DNA from: Paracoccaceae bacterium
Lineage (GTDB): Bacteria > Pseudomonadota > Alphaproteobacteria > Rhodobacterales > Rhodobacteraceae
Reading direction: 5' to 3'
Assembly (NCBI GenBank): GCA_030625695.1
Contig: DAOUQK010000051.1
Coordinates: 1-14,399 of the forward strand
DNA length: 14,399 nucleotides
The notes beneath the pieces are model-generated. The model was not told the DNA's origin, searched no databases, and saw nothing but the letters and a program-made list of their open reading frames with translations. The position numbers were made by a program, and so were the translations under genes. Below, in pieces: positions 1 through 6,524 of the stretch. Position 1 is the stretch's first letter; each line of letters opens with the position of its first letter.

Positions 1-1101
1 ATTGATGCTGTGGTGAATTTGGCCGACAGTGGTACCGAAATCAGTGCGACGTCAAGCGTTGCTACCGGTGGTCAACTGTCGGCGCAGGGCCGTATCGGGC
101 TGCAATCGCCTTATGCGACGGATCTCGCATTGGAGGTTGCAAACGTCAAAATCACCGACTCGCAACTGTTTGAAGCCAGTACAAGTGGTACATTGTCACT
201 CGCTGGTGCCGCCCTTGGCAACCTGACCCTCGCAGGGCGGCTGGTGCTGGACGAGACCGAGATTGTGGTGCCCTCGACCGGCATCAGTGGGTATGCCGAT
301 ATCCCCAAGATAGTTCATTTGAATGAACCGGCTGAAGTGCGCCGTACCCGATCTTTTGCCGGGTTGCTCGACAGCGGCGGTGCTGCGGGGGCTGGCGGTG
401 GCCCGGCTGTCGGGTTGGATGTACAAATCATCGCCGAAAATCGCATTTTCGTACGTGGCCGTGGGCTTGATGCAGAACTGGGTGGGCAATTGCGGCTGAT
501 CGGCACGACTGCGGATATTATACCGCAAGGACGGTTCGAACTTATTCGCGGCCGGTTGGATATTCTGGGCAAGCGTTTGGACCTGCAAGAAGGGTCCATG
601 CATCTACAGGGAAACCTGATTCCGACGCTGCGTCTTGTGGCAAGCACCACCATTGACGACGCAGAGCTGTTCGTGATCGTCGAGGGGCCAGCTGACATGC
701 CCGAAATCAGCTTTGTGTCAGAGCCCGAGGCTCCGAGCGACGAGGTTCTGGGGCAGCTGCTGTTCGGGCGTGAGATCAGCACGATTTCGGCGTTCCAGGC
801 GGTGCAACTGGCCTCTGCTGTCGCGACGCTAGCCGGGCGTGGCGGCATCGGCATCGTTGAGCGGCTGCGGCAGACTACCGGGATTGACGATCTCAATCTG
901 ACTACAGATGACGAAGGCCGCACATCGCTGCGCCTCGGCAAATACATCAGCGACAACGCCTATACTGAGGTCGAAATCGGCGCTGACGGCCAAAGCCAGA
1001 TCAATCTCAACCTGGATCTGACGCCGTCATCCAAGTTGCGGGGCCAAGTCGATACAGACGGCAACACCGGGATCGGGTTGTTTTTCGAAAGGGATTACTG
1101 A
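1..1101 (+). CDS. tamB: Translocation and assembly module subunit TamB, C-terminal part (5' truncated by window)
   Basis: The reading frame is open from base 1, so this is the last 366 residues of a much larger protein; TamB proteins usually exceed 1000 residues. TamB is an inner-membrane-anchored, periplasm-spanning beta-rich protein. It works with the outer-membrane protein TamA in outer-membrane biogenesis and probably phospholipid transport. The visible part matches the family C-terminal domain (DUF490). It has repeated amphipathic strands, the conserved stretch around 'GRFELIRGRLDILGKRLDL' (about bases 529-587), the 'LLFGREISTISAFQAVQLA' segment (about 757-813), and a terminal strand ending in Phe-Phe-Glu-Arg-Asp-Tyr. 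It ends in TGA at 1099-1101. tamA would be expected upstream, outside the window. I see no terminator after it; the imuB remnant begins 63 bp later on the other strand. Confidence 0.9.
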   Translation: MDAVVNLADSGTEISATSSVATGGQLSAQGRIGLQSPYATDLALEVANVKITDSQLFEASTSGTLSLAGAALGNLTLAGRLVLDETEIVVPSTGISGYADIPKIVHLNEPAEVRRTRSFAGLLDSGGAAGAGGGPAVGLDVQIIAENRIFVRGRGLDAELGGQLRLIGTTADIIPQGRFELIRGRLDILGKRLDLQEGSMHLQGNLIPTLRLVASTTIDDAELFVIVEGPADMPEISFVSEPEAPSDEVLGQLLFGREISTISAFQAVQLASAVATLAGRGGIGIVERLRQTTGIDDLNLTTDDEGRTSLRLGKYISDNAYTEVEIGADGQSQINLNLDLTPSSKLRGQVDTDGNTGIGLFFERDY

Positions 1102-1164
1102 TGGGGGCAAATGGTTTGTCAAAAGAGCACATCAACGCCCTGAATTGAGACATACGCAGCCCCT

Positions 1165-1672
1165 TCAGGCAAAACTCCCCTGACAAAACCACCCCGACGA
1201 CATGGTGCCCCCATGCCCGTAATAAAGCCACAACCTCTCTCCTTGCTGCGTCGTCACCACCCAGTAATCCCGCACCCCGCTGCGCCAGTTCGGATCGTCC
1301 AGCCACCATTCCGGCGCAATCCTCTCCGGGCCTGTTGCCCGCGCCAGATCCCAACTCCGCCCGCGCCAACGAAAACCGGCAGGCATCATTGGATCAACCG
1401 GCGCCAGCACCACCTCGGGGGGCCATAACAACATCGGGCGTGAATTTTGTGGTGCCGGCCAGCCCGGCACACATGGCAAAAGCATCGCGCACCGGTTGAC
1501 CCATCGGCACCCCGGCCGCAGATGCCGCAAGGTTCAGCGACGTGATCACCTGCGCATTGACCTGCTCGGCAACAATTCCCAACGGGCCCTCCAGCACCCC
1601 GCGTTTGACACGCATCACCCGTTCGGCCCTAAAACGGGGGAACCAAAGCGAAAGAATGCGGCGGTTGGGCAT
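1165..1672 (-). pseudogene. imuB: imuB remnant: N- and C-terminal pieces joined out of frame after a large internal deletion
   Basis: ImuB is a catalytically inactive Y-family polymerase-like protein. With ImuA and DnaE2 it forms the SOS-inducible mutagenic translesion complex. From ATG 1672, reading left, the frame gives the typical ImuB start (MPNRRILSLWFPRF) and continues recognisably to 'RDAFAMCAGL' near 1460. The next recognisable ImuB sequence is in a different frame from about 1458-1440: 'RPMLLWPPEVV', then 'GFRWRGRSWDL', 'GPERIAPEWW', 'RDYWVV' and the C-terminus 'GWFCQGSFA', stopping at 1165-1167. About 71 N-terminal and 90 C-terminal residues remain of a protein normally near 500 residues, so the polymerase-like core is gone and the junction is frameshifted. 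imuA and dnaE2, the usual partners, are absent on both sides. The two conserved ends make the identification firm. A sequencing artefact could not explain the loss of about 1 kb. Confidence 0.85.
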
Positions 1673-1698
1673 CGGTTGGGGCCATTCAGAAACTATTT

Positions 1699-1713
1699 GT
1701 TCATTATTTGTTC
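1699..1713. promoter_or_regulatory. LexA (SOS) box, GTTC-N7-GTTC
   Basis: The plus strand reads GTTCATTATTTGTTC, an exact match to the direct-repeat LexA box known for Rhodobacter-type alphaproteobacteria (GTTC-N7-GTTC). It lies 27 bp upstream of the imuB-remnant ATG on the minus strand and 50 bp upstream of the cytochrome ATG on the plus strand. In intact genomes such a box controls the imuA-imuB-dnaE2 cassette, so it is best read as the surviving operator of that cassette. Whether it now affects the divergent cytochrome gene cannot be told from the sequence. Confidence 0.75.
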
Positions 1714-1762
1714 TATATTCTGAAAGCCTAGCTTGAGTCGAGTCGGGACGGGATGCAGCCCC

Positions 1763-2257
1763 ATGAAAAACCACACGCCGCGGCGGCGCTTTGTGCTTTA
1801 TGCGGCTTTGATTGCCGTCGGGTTTTTAACCATCGTCATGACCACGGCTAGCCTGGCCCAGAACGGCGTGACCAACTACGGCGTGCTTACACGCATGGCC
1901 ACCATGGGCATCGCCAAAACCGCCATTGGAACCCTGACGGATATGGTCGCCGGACGGGTGCGATTTGATCGCAGAGTGGCCCGTGCAGCCCGTAAGAATT
2001 TAGTCCGGGCCACCCGCGACATACCCAAGGTATTCAAGCAACCGCATGGTGACCGGCTTAGCCGGGCAAAGACGGATATCTGGCTTAGTTGGGCTGATTT
2101 TGAAACCCGCGCTGAAACGGCGAAACGGGCCGCCAAACGGATACGGATTGGTCGGTTGATATCCCTGCAACGGACCCTGCCGAATATGCTTAGCGCCTGT
2201 CTGAACTGCCATCAGACCTATCGCAAACCCGGATTGAATCGGCCACAGGAAAACTGA
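1763..2257 (+). CDS. Class II c-type cytochrome (cytochrome c'/c556 family)
   Basis: This is a 164-residue exported haem protein. A basic n-region (RRR at 7-9) and a hydrophobic stretch at about residues 11-30 form a Sec signal peptide or membrane anchor. The single haem motif CLNCH is at 146-150, near the C-terminus, followed by 'QTYR'. That position and the preceding four-helix pattern, including 'RMATMG' at 44-49 and a W-x-x-F pair at 110-113, are typical of the cytochrome c'/c556 fold. Met48 sits where c556-type proteins place the axial ligand, so a six-coordinate electron carrier is more likely than an open-site c'. The protein is unusually rich in Arg and Lys for the family. I chose ATG 1763 because it directly precedes the signal peptide; a TTG 30 bp upstream is possible. 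The next gene is formaldehyde dehydrogenase, 93 bp downstream on the same strand, which suggests a role in electron flow around C1 oxidation. Confidence 0.82.
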   Translation: MKNHTPRRRFVLYAALIAVGFLTIVMTTASLAQNGVTNYGVLTRMATMGIAKTAIGTLTDMVAGRVRFDRRVARAARKNLVRATRDIPKVFKQPHGDRLSRAKTDIWLSWADFETRAETAKRAAKRIRIGRLISLQRTLPNMLSACLNCHQTYRKPGLNRPQEN

Positions 2258-2335
2258 CTGCAAAATTGACGTCGATTGCCAATTGCAGAGTTGAAAAACC
2301 CCGGGCGTTGGCGCAGGGTCCATCCAAACAGATAT

Positions 2336-2341
2336 AGGAGG
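2336..2341 (+). promoter_or_regulatory. Strong Shine-Dalgarno AGGAGG that fixes the formaldehyde dehydrogenase start
   Basis: AGGAGG lies 9 bases before ATG 2351. It supports that start over an in-frame upstream codon at 2276, whose extra residues do not resemble the family. It is the strongest ribosome-binding site in the window, consistent with high expression of this detoxification enzyme. Confidence 0.8.
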
Positions 2342-2350
2342 AAACACCAC

Positions 2351-3463
2351 ATGCGCACCCGCGCCGCAGTTGCCGTTCAAGCCGGCAAACCACTTGAGAT
2401 TATGGACGTAAACCTTGACGGGCCCCGCGCCGGAGAGGTTTTGGTCGAGATCAAGGCAACCGGCATCTGCCATACCGATCAATTCACCCTGTCGGGGGCC
2501 GATCCCGAAGGGTTGTTCCCGGCCATTCTGGGCCATGAAGGGGCCGGCGTGATTATGGAAGTCGGGGAAGGAGTGAAAAGCCTGAAAGTGGGCGATCACG
2601 TGATCCCGCTTTATACGCCCGAATGTCGCGAATGCGACTATTGTCTGAACCCCAAGACCAACCTGTGCCAGTCGATTCGCGAGACGCAGGGTCAGGGGCT
2701 GATGCCCGATGGCTCCAGCCGGTTTTCGATGCTCGATGGCACGCCGATCCTGCATTACATGGGCTGTTCGACCTTTGCCAACCACACCGTAATGCCCGAG
2801 ATTGCGCTGGCGAAAATCCGCAAAGATGCGCCGTTTGACAAGGTTTGCTACATCGGTTGCGGCGTCACCACCGGCATTGGTGCTGTCATCAACACCGCCA
2901 AGGTCGAGATTGGCAGCCGGGCGATTGTGTTTGGCCTGGGCGGCATTGGTCTGAACGTGGTTCAGGGCCTGCGACTGGCCGGTGCCGACCAGATTGTCGG
3001 CGTTGATATCAATCCCGCTCGGGTTGAGATGGCAACAAAGTTCGGCATGACCGATTTCGTCAATCCAACCGAGGTCGAGGGCGATCTGGTGCCGTATCTG
3101 GTCAACCTGACCAAAGGTGGCGCGGATTACACCTTTGATGCCACCGGTAACGTCAGCGTCATGCGCACCGCCCTCGAGGCGGCGCACAAGGGTTGGGGCG
3201 AAAGCATCATTATCGGCGTGGCACCAGCAGGGGCCGAGATCAGCACACGGCCATTCCAATTGGTAACGGGTCGAAGCTGGCGTGGGACGGCATTTGGCGG
3301 CGCAAGCGGGCGTACGGATGTGCCCAAGATTGTCGACTGGTATATGGACGGCAAGATCGAGATTGACCCGATGATCACCCATACGATGGGCCTGGAAGAC
3401 ATCAACAAAGGGTTTGACCTTATGCATGCCGGCGAAAGCATCCGAAGCGTGGTGGTGTACTAA
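2351..3463 (+). CDS. S-(hydroxymethyl)glutathione dehydrogenase / class III alcohol dehydrogenase
   Basis: The enzyme oxidises S-hydroxymethylglutathione, the spontaneous adduct of formaldehyde and glutathione, to S-formylglutathione with NAD+ in the cytoplasm. At 370 residues it has normal family length. Visible residues are the catalytic zinc ligands C40, H62 and C170 with E63; the structural zinc cluster C92, C95, C98 and C106 in 'PECRECDYC...NLC'; the Rossmann motif GLGGIG at 195-200; and D219 ('VGVDI') for NAD specificity. It ends in the typical 'SIRSVVVY'. Gene names in relatives include adhI, flhA, adhC and frmA. FghA, which acts next, is encoded at 8572. In Rhodobacter sphaeroides the homologue adhI is paired with a cytochrome gene (cycI); here a different, class II cytochrome lies upstream. 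The NYN protein gene starts directly at its stop codon. Confidence 0.95.
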   Translation: MRTRAAVAVQAGKPLEIMDVNLDGPRAGEVLVEIKATGICHTDQFTLSGADPEGLFPAILGHEGAGVIMEVGEGVKSLKVGDHVIPLYTPECRECDYCLNPKTNLCQSIRETQGQGLMPDGSSRFSMLDGTPILHYMGCSTFANHTVMPEIALAKIRKDAPFDKVCYIGCGVTTGIGAVINTAKVEIGSRAIVFGLGGIGLNVVQGLRLAGADQIVGVDINPARVEMATKFGMTDFVNPTEVEGDLVPYLVNLTKGGADYTFDATGNVSVMRTALEAAHKGWGESIIIGVAPAGAEISTRPFQLVTGRSWRGTAFGGASGRTDVPKIVDWYMDGKIEIDPMITHTMGLEDINKGFDLMHAGESIRSVVVY

Positions 3464-4177
3464 GTGCCACGCGACATCCCACTTCTTGCTGTTCTGATTG
3501 ACGCCGACAACACCTCGCCCAAATACACCAAAGCGATCTTTGATGAGATCGCCACCTTGGGTGAGGCCTCGGTACGCCGGTGCTATGGTGATTTCTCCAG
3601 CCAGCAAATGGTCGGCTGGAACAAGGTGCAGGCCGAATTCGGATTGGTGCCGCATCATCAGCCGGCCAATACGGTGGGCAAGAACGCCAGCGATATCGCG
3701 CTGGTGATCGACGCCATGGACCTGCTGCATTCGGGTCGGTTCGACGGGTTTGTGCTGGTGTCTTCGGACAGTGATTTCACCAGACTGGCCAGCCGGGTCC
3801 GCGAACAGGGTCTGGACGTTTACGGCATGGGACAGATGAAAACTCCCGAGGCGTTTCGCAAGGCCTGTAAACGGTTCATCTTTCTGGAAAACCTCGATGG
3901 AGGGATGGATTCAACGGAAGTGCCAAGCAGCAAACCACCGGCGAAAAAGTCACTGAATCAGGCGCGTGACATGATTCTCAAGGCCATGGACGCCATTGAC
4001 CAAGAGGACGATTGGTATGCCCTTGGTCCCTTGGGCCAATTTATCACCGCCGCCAATCCGGATTTCGACACGCGCAGCTATGGCAAGCGTAAGCTCTCTG
4101 ATCTGGTGGCATCACTGAAAGTTCTGGAAACAAAACGCGGCGACAGCAATCAAATCCTTGTGCGCCGCATAGATTAA
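3464..4177 (+). CDS. NYN domain protein with C-terminal OST-HTH (LOTUS) domain, LabA/DUF88-like putative RNase
   Basis: This 237-residue cytoplasmic protein has two parts. Residues 5-142 form a PIN-like NYN domain with acidic active-site candidates: D13 in 'LIDADN' (N16 beside it), D77 and D84 in 'NASDIALVIDAMD', and D102/D104 in 'SSDSDFTRLA'. These are the conserved positions of metal-dependent NYN RNases. After a Pro/Lys/Ser linker (150-163), residues 165-237 resemble the OST-HTH/LOTUS RNA-binding domain ('DDWYALGPLGQFI', 'YGKRKLSDLVASL'). The likely role is RNA processing or decay; the substrate is unknown. The start is GTG 3464, directly after the dehydrogenase TAA, and an internal ATG would remove D13. 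No separate ribosome-binding site is obvious, so translation is probably coupled to the dehydrogenase. The gene ends 9 bp from the convergent multicopper oxidase. Confidence 0.85.
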   Translation: MPRDIPLLAVLIDADNTSPKYTKAIFDEIATLGEASVRRCYGDFSSQQMVGWNKVQAEFGLVPHHQPANTVGKNASDIALVIDAMDLLHSGRFDGFVLVSSDSDFTRLASRVREQGLDVYGMGQMKTPEAFRKACKRFIFLENLDGGMDSTEVPSSKPPAKKSLNQARDMILKAMDAIDQEDDWYALGPLGQFITAANPDFDTRSYGKRKLSDLVASLKVLETKRGDSNQILVRRID

Positions 4178-4186
4178 GGCTCGCCC

Positions 4187-5662
4187 CTAAACCACCGTAA
4201 ACTGCCCCATCATCCCGGCGTCTTCATGCTCCAGGATATGGCAATGGTACATGTATGGCGTGTCGGGATCACTGTAATGGTCAAACCGGATCAGAATGCG
4301 CACCCGTTCTTCCGGATTGACCAGAACCGTGTCTTTCAGCCCTTGCTCTCCGGCCGCCGGGGCCTGCCCGTTCCGGTCGAGAATACGGAACTGGGTGTTG
4401 TGGATATGAAACGGATGCGGCATCGGGCTGGCGTTGGACACCTCCCAAATCTCATCCACACCTTTTTCGACAACTTCATTGATCCGGCTCATTTTCATCG
4501 ACTCGCCGTTGATGCGGAATTCGGCGAATGGCCCCCTACCCGACATCTGCAATTCGAACTTGCGGACTTTGCTGACCCCCTGCACCGAAGCGGTCGGCAA
4601 TTCCACCAATGTGGCAGGTAATTGCGGCGACGCCGCCAACGTGCCACCGGGGCGCAGTTCAAGGAAATCAAAGGCCGGGCTGCCACCGCCCCTCATCATG
4701 CCACCACCACCGCCGGCAGAGGCGACGCTTTGCAGCATCACAGATCCAGAGTCCGACATATCAACCACAATCTCGGCCCGCTCACCCGGGGCCAGTCGCA
4801 GCGCGCGCATTGGCGCAGGCGCGCTTAGCAGCCCGCCATCAGAGCCTATCTGATCAAACGAACGGCCATCGCTGAAGGCCAGCGTATAGATACTGCCGTT
4901 AGAGCCATTCAAAAGGCGCAGGCGGACAAGGCGGGTCGTCACTTCAAAATACGGCCACACGGTGCCGTTAATCAATGGGACATTGCCGGTCATTCCCATC
5001 ATCCGCGAATGCATCGAAGGTTCGTATGGCATTTGACCAGACTCGGTGAACCAACGATCCATAAGCACAACCGGAATATCATCGACGCCATAAGTCGATG
5101 GCAGATCAAGCGCCGTGGACTCATCGTCGTCAATCCGGATAAGCCCGGCCAGCCCGGCCCAAACCTGAGGAGCGGTTTTGTGCAGCTGGTGCGAATGATA
5201 CCACATCGTTGATGCCTTGTTGACCACCTTGAACTCTGGCGACCACGTGGCACCTGGTTCGATTTCCTGATGTGGGCCGCCATCCGAAATGGCTGGCAGG
5301 GTAAATCCATGCCAGTGCAGCGTGGTGTTTTCATGCAAATTGTTGGTGACATTCATCCGCACCGTGTCACCGGCAGACATCCGCAGGGTCGGCCCAAGGA
5401 ACGTGCCATTGATGCCCATCGTTTTGGTGTTCAGATCATCGAAAAACCCCATCGTCCCGGCCTGCATGTCAAGGTCGAACACCCGCACGCCATCCAACAT
5501 CCGCCCCGTTTCCAAAGTTGGGATTTGCAACGGCTTTGGATTGGTCACAAGGGCTGCATTTGCCGCTTGTGGTGCGGCGAAAATCCCACCTGCTGCGACA
5601 ACAGAAAAAGTGGCGGCACTGGATTTCAGCATATCCCGGCGCGAAGGATTATCAATTTTCAT
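4187..5662 (-). CDS. Tat-exported multicopper oxidase (CueO/SufI-like)
   Basis: This 491-residue periplasmic oxidase couples one-electron oxidation of a substrate (Cu+, Fe2+ or phenolics in the family) to reduction of O2 to water. A twin-arginine signal is present: SRRDMLK at 7-13, a hydrophobic stretch, then an Ala-rich cleavage region near 30-37, as expected for a protein exported folded with cofactor. All four copper motifs are intact: HWHG 116-119, HSH 156-158, HPFHIH 416-421, and HCHILEHEDAGMM 473-485 with C474, H479 and axial M484 for the type 1 copper. A Gly/Met-rich loop (about 317-327) lies where CueO has its Met-rich insert but is much shorter. FtsP/SufI is excluded because it lacks the copper ligands. 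The tetR gene lies 116 bp upstream on the same strand. A cuprous-oxidase or ferroxidase role is likely; which one is not decided by sequence. Confidence 0.9.
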   Translation of the reverse strand: MKIDNPSRRDMLKSSAATFSVVAAGGIFAAPQAANAALVTNPKPLQIPTLETGRMLDGVRVFDLDMQAGTMGFFDDLNTKTMGINGTFLGPTLRMSAGDTVRMNVTNNLHENTTLHWHGFTLPAISDGGPHQEIEPGATWSPEFKVVNKASTMWYHSHQLHKTAPQVWAGLAGLIRIDDDESTALDLPSTYGVDDIPVVLMDRWFTESGQMPYEPSMHSRMMGMTGNVPLINGTVWPYFEVTTRLVRLRLLNGSNGSIYTLAFSDGRSFDQIGSDGGLLSAPAPMRALRLAPGERAEIVVDMSDSGSVMLQSVASAGGGGGMMRGGGSPAFDFLELRPGGTLAASPQLPATLVELPTASVQGVSKVRKFELQMSGRGPFAEFRINGESMKMSRINEVVEKGVDEIWEVSNASPMPHPFHIHNTQFRILDRNGQAPAAGEQGLKDTVLVNPEERVRILIRFDHYSDPDTPYMYHCHILEHEDAGMMGQFTVV

Positions 5663-5680
5663 AGGTGCATTCCATATTTA

Positions 5681-5696
5681 AAAATCAGCGGATTTT
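5681..5696. repeat. Inverted repeat AAAATC-N4-GATTTT upstream of the multicopper oxidase
   Basis: The arms AAAATC (5681-5686) and GATTTT (5691-5696) are perfectly complementary across AGCG. The repeat sits 18-34 bp before the oxidase ATG at 5662. It could be an operator or a short hairpin in the 5' leader. It shares no sequence with the palindrome in front of tetR, so a common regulator is not indicated. Confidence 0.4.
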
Positions 5697-5778
5697 GAAT
5701 GATATGACTTCCAAGACTTCTAATCCGCGCGCAAAGTTGATCCAAGCCCCCTGCGACAATCGGCAACCCGTACCACAG

Positions 5779-6396
5779 TCAGGCGCCAAACCGCGCCATG
5801 AACGTATCAACGGCGTGTTGCACCACCTCGTCAATCTCCTGCTCGGTAAAGCTGTCCTGAATGCCAAATACGGCCCGTGTCCAAAGCTTGACCTTGCACA
5901 ATTCGCCAAACTGCTCTGCTGCCATCTCAACATCGTCGATAATCAACTCACCCCGGGCCACGGCATCGACGAAATACTCGCTAATCCGCTGGCGTCCCAT
6001 TTCCGGCCCGGCGGCGTAAAATGCCTGACCCAGTTCGGGAAACCGGTCCTTTTCCGCCACACAAATGCGAAAACACTGCATGGAAAAGTCGGACAACAAA
6101 AACCGCACCAACTGAGATGCGGCGATCCACAGCACCTCTCGCGGGGGCCTGCCTTCGCCGATCAGTTCCAGTGCGCGGTCGGCCATCAACGTGCATTCCG
6201 TGTTGGCGACTTCCATGAACAATTGCCGCTTGTCCGGGAAATAACTGTAAAGAGTCGCCTTGGACACGCCCGCCACCCGGGCAATGTCATCGACGCTGGC
6301 GCCTTCAAAGCCGTCCGACATGAACACCTGCCGGGCACCGTCAAGCACCTGTTCAAACTTGCGGCCCGTGCGCGTGATTGTCGTGGCGTCGCCCAT
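5779..6396 (-). CDS. TetR/AcrR family transcriptional regulator
   Basis: This is a 205-residue one-component repressor. The N-terminal DNA-binding domain is typical: helix 1 'VLDGARQVFMSDGF', then the HTH 'ASVDDIARVAGVSKATLYSYFPDKRQLF' region at about 33-60. The C-terminal half is an all-helical ligand and dimerisation domain of AefR-like appearance; its ligand cannot be read from sequence. The start is ATG 6396, preceded by GGGAGAG seven bases upstream; a TTG at 6408 would lie inside this ribosome-binding site. The gene is divergent from mbfA (128-bp gap) and precedes the multicopper oxidase on the same strand. A perfect palindrome in its own promoter suggests autoregulation. It probably controls one or both neighbours. 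Confidence 0.88.
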   Translation of the reverse strand: MGDATTITRTGRKFEQVLDGARQVFMSDGFEGASVDDIARVAGVSKATLYSYFPDKRQLFMEVANTECTLMADRALELIGEGRPPREVLWIAASQLVRFLLSDFSMQCFRICVAEKDRFPELGQAFYAAGPEMGRQRISEYFVDAVARGELIIDDVEMAAEQFGELCKVKLWTRAVFGIQDSFTEQEIDEVVQHAVDTFMARFGA

Positions 6397-6424
6397 TGTC
6401 TCTCCCAAGAGTTCTGATCAACCA

Positions 6425-6454
6425 AATATAAACTGATCAGTTCACATTAGACAA
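6425..6454 (-). promoter_or_regulatory. Predicted tetR promoter
   Basis: On the minus strand TTGTCT (6454-6449) is followed after 18 bp by TATATT (6430-6425), a -35/-10 pair of fair quality. The -10 lies 28 bp upstream of the tetR ATG, leaving a short leader with the GGGAGAG ribosome-binding site. The palindrome described separately fills most of the spacer. Confidence 0.45.
6431..6442. promoter_or_regulatory. Candidate TetR operator: palindrome AACTGATCAGTT
   Basis: This is a perfect 12-bp palindrome 35 bp upstream of tetR, between its predicted -35 and -10 elements. A second TGATCA (6415-6420) lies 19 bp away centre to centre, about two helical turns, near the expected transcription start. 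Repressors of this family usually bind short palindromes in their own promoters, so this is the best operator candidate. Binding has not been shown. Confidence 0.5.
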
Positions 6455-6470
6455 CCAAGATGTAATCCGC

Positions 6471-6499
6471 TTGCCGACACTGGCGCTTTCATAGATATT
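6471..6499 (+). promoter_or_regulatory. Predicted mbfA promoter
   Basis: TTGCCG (6471-6476) and GATATT (6494-6499) are spaced 17 bp apart, with four of six consensus matches in each element as I count them. Transcription would start near 6506, leaving a leader of about 20 bases that contains AAGGG (6514-6518) before ATG 6525. The Irr-like inverted repeat overlaps the -10 and start region. Confidence 0.35.
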
Positions 6500-6512
6500 A
6501 GACCATTCTAAT
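6497..6512. promoter_or_regulatory. Irr/ICE-like inverted repeat ATTAGA-N4-TCTAAT
   Basis: This 16-bp inverted repeat has perfect 6-bp arms (6497-6502 and 6507-6512). It overlaps the predicted mbfA -10 and lies 12 bp before the mbfA ATG. The half-sites TTAGA and TCTAA resemble the iron control element bound by Irr, the haem-sensing Fur-family regulator of alphaproteobacteria, which is known to repress mbfA when iron is low. The position fits steric repression. A third ATTAGAC half-site lies at 6446-6452. The motif match is from memory of the consensus, hence moderate confidence. Confidence 0.5.
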
Positions 6513-6524
6513 TAAGGGCGCCGC

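Noticed and set aside
1691..1719. A sigma-70 promoter for the cytochrome gene overlapping the SOS box
   Set aside because: TATATT at 1714-1719 is good, but no -35 element lies at an acceptable distance.
2000..3730. A 576-codon open frame on the minus strand
   Set aside because: It lies opposite the unmistakable formaldehyde dehydrogenase and the NYN gene, has no recognisable domains and mirrors their codon bias, so it is an antisense shadow.
5665..6417. A 250-codon plus-strand open frame across the tetR gene
   Set aside because: It is antisense to a TetR protein with an intact HTH; its His/Pro-rich translation has no family resemblance.
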